From Gallicola sp. (GTDB lineage Bacteria > Bacillota > Clostridia > Tissierellales > Peptoniphilaceae): a DNA stretch of 5,612 nt. The stretch is taken from the NCBI GenBank assembly GCA_012798975.1, contig JAAZME010000256.1:1-5612 (forward strand), written 5' to 3'. Below the pieces are notes generated by a model, which ran no database searches, was not told where the DNA came from, and worked only from the letters and a program-made list of their open reading frames with translations. Of this stretch, positions 4,889-5,612 are shown piece by piece (position 1 is the stretch's first letter; each line of letters starts with the position of its first letter). A program made the translations under genes and the position numbers.

Positions 4889-5340
4889 CAGGAAGAGAAA
4901 AGAAGGAATACAACGACCTGTTTTTCGTTTGTAGTCTGATCGAACATATCGGCAGAAAAACAGAAAATCATCGCAATGTGGTGGTTAATGCTATTGGCAA
5001 AAAGAAGCTACAGCATATCTATGATCTAGCCGATATATACCACAGTGAAAATATTGATAAAATATCCGATGAATTAATTGAGGACTTCCATATTGAAAAA
5101 GGAATATTTGATAATGTTGCAGATGGAAAATACTCGATACCCACACATTGGGATATCGGTAAAGTATATAAAAGGCTTATTGTTGATATTTGTAATAAGC
5201 AGGATAAAGAGCCGATTGAAACTCTTATTGAGGTATATAACTCTTGGCTTTCCCGTAAAATAGAGGATTTTAACAGTAGTCTGTATTACGAAAGTCCTGA
5301 CTATCTGTATGAATCATATATCAAGGGAGAGGTTCTTTAG
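4885..5340 (+). CDS. DUF3990-associated protein of unknown function
   Basis: This 151-residue cytoplasmic protein overlaps the preceding stop by four bases (ATGA). I recall similar proteins encoded next to DUF3990 genes in Bacteroidetes and Firmicutes, but no characterised function. It is mostly helical in appearance. Recognisable stretches are FFVCSLIEHIGRKTENHRNVVVNAIG (residues 13-38), the LQHIYDLADIYHSENIDKISDELI helix region (42-65), and the segment FDNVADGKYSIPTHWDIGKVYKRLI (75-99), the most family-like part. The end, YNSWLSRKIEDFNSSLYYESPDYLYESYI, is rich in Tyr and Ser. The overlap, the equal length and the recurrent pairing suggest it works with the DUF3990 product, perhaps as its antitoxin or as a second subunit. 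Which role it has cannot be decided from sequence. Confidence 0.8.
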   Translation: MTGREKKEYNDLFFVCSLIEHIGRKTENHRNVVVNAIGKKKLQHIYDLADIYHSENIDKISDELIEDFHIEKGIFDNVADGKYSIPTHWDIGKVYKRLIVDICNKQDKEPIETLIEVYNSWLSRKIEDFNSSLYYESPDYLYESYIKGEVL

Positions 5341-5413
5341 GATTCGAACCAAAGCTATGTAACTGATTAATAACAAACTAAATAAATATAAATTATAGTT
5401 GTACAATTGTTAG
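5341..5413. other. A+T-rich spacer, possible right edge of the mobile module
   Basis: This short stretch after the last cargo gene has no gene and no convincing terminator. It contains an eight-base palindrome, TTGTACAA, at 5399-5406. It begins with GGATTCGAACC (5340-5350), whose complement resembles a tRNA T-loop, but no tRNA folds around it. A junction between the mobile module and the broken gene to the right probably lies here or slightly downstream. No matching repeat was found near 1364-1421. Confidence 0.3.
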
Positions 5414-5612
5414 ACTAGACGAAAACAAAATACTGCGTATTTCCTTTATGTTCAAGCGATTATAAAAATAATAAAAGCTCCGCCAGGGATTAGTGTTTTA
5501 ATGGCGAACTCTTTAATGTTTCAACGATATCCAACGCATCAAGGATATGAAGATCCGCAATTAGCGAACTTCTATGGTTTGGCTTTACCTTTTGTAAAAA
5601 GAGGAGTCCCAA
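5414..5612 (+). pseudogene. Coding fragment, probably 5'-truncated, running off the window
   Basis: This frame is open from the codon after a TAG at 5411-5413 to the window end, about 66 codons. It translates to protein-like sequence: AYFLYVQAIIKIIKAPPGIS, then VLMANSLMFQRYPTHQGYED, then PQLANFYGLALPFVKRGVP. The coding character appears to begin before the first ATG (5501), and no ATG, GTG or TTG occurs upstream in frame, so the gene is probably missing its 5' end. Otherwise it is an intact gene starting at 5501. I do not recognise the family with certainty. The alternation of hydrophobic strand and helix resembles an alpha/beta enzyme domain. It continues beyond the window. It may be a host gene cut when the neighbouring mobile module arrived. 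Confidence 0.4.

Noticed and set aside
5078..5263. Plus-strand ORF of 61 codons within the third cassette gene.
   Set aside because: It is an out-of-frame shadow of a gene whose start is fixed by overlap and a strong ribosome-binding site.
5340..5350. GGATTCGAACC, whose complement GGTTCGAATCC resembles a tRNA T-loop, as a tRNA gene or attachment site on the minus strand.
   Set aside because: The T-stem would have a central mismatch, no acceptor, D or anticodon arms can be formed from the flanking sequence, and no second copy occurs near the other edge of the module.

Overview
The window looks like Bacteroidales DNA (Bacteroides, Parabacteroides or a relative). The reasons are the low G+C content, two TAnnTTTG boxes of the Bacteroidetes sigma-factor type, a clostripain-type (C11) lipoprotein with an acidic stretch after its lipid cysteine, and a MobV relaxase of the kind carried by mobilizable elements of gut Bacteroidetes. 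No species can be named from the sequence alone.

Layout. (1) Positions 1-1363 hold a small unrecognised ORF followed closely by a C11 cysteine peptidase lipoprotein, both on the plus strand and strongly A+T-rich. (2) Positions 1422-2822 (minus) encode a MobV relaxase whose stop faces the peptidase stop across 58 bases. (3) Positions 2823-3337 have no confident gene but are packed with hairpins: a likely transfer origin, a long interrupted inverted repeat that competes with a second hairpin, a G-rich hairpin and a strong minus-strand terminator. A stop-free frame of about 90 codons also crosses this stretch. (4) Positions 3338-3589 (minus) encode a small excisionase-like helix-turn-helix protein. 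(5) Positions 3590-3736 are a divergent regulatory region with a TAnnTTTG box and nested palindromes. (6) Positions 3737-5340 (plus) form a compact three-gene unit: a Cro/C1-type regulator, a DUF3990 protein (suspected ADP-ribosyltransferase fold) and a protein of unknown function whose start overlaps the DUF3990 stop. (7) From about 5414 to the window end, an open frame that reads like protein has no start codon before position 5501. It looks like the remnant of a gene cut at its 5' end, and it runs off the window.

Interpretation. Positions about 1364-5410 resemble a compact mobilizable module: relaxase, oriT and small DNA-binding protein, plus a regulated three-gene cargo. It would depend on a helper conjugative element for transfer. 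No integrase, transposase or replication protein is visible. The cargo has the architecture of a toxin-antitoxin or phage-defence cassette, with a regulator, a putative ADP-ribosyltransferase-like effector and a translationally coupled partner. This is the best candidate for an undescribed system here, but its function is inferred from family and layout, not shown.
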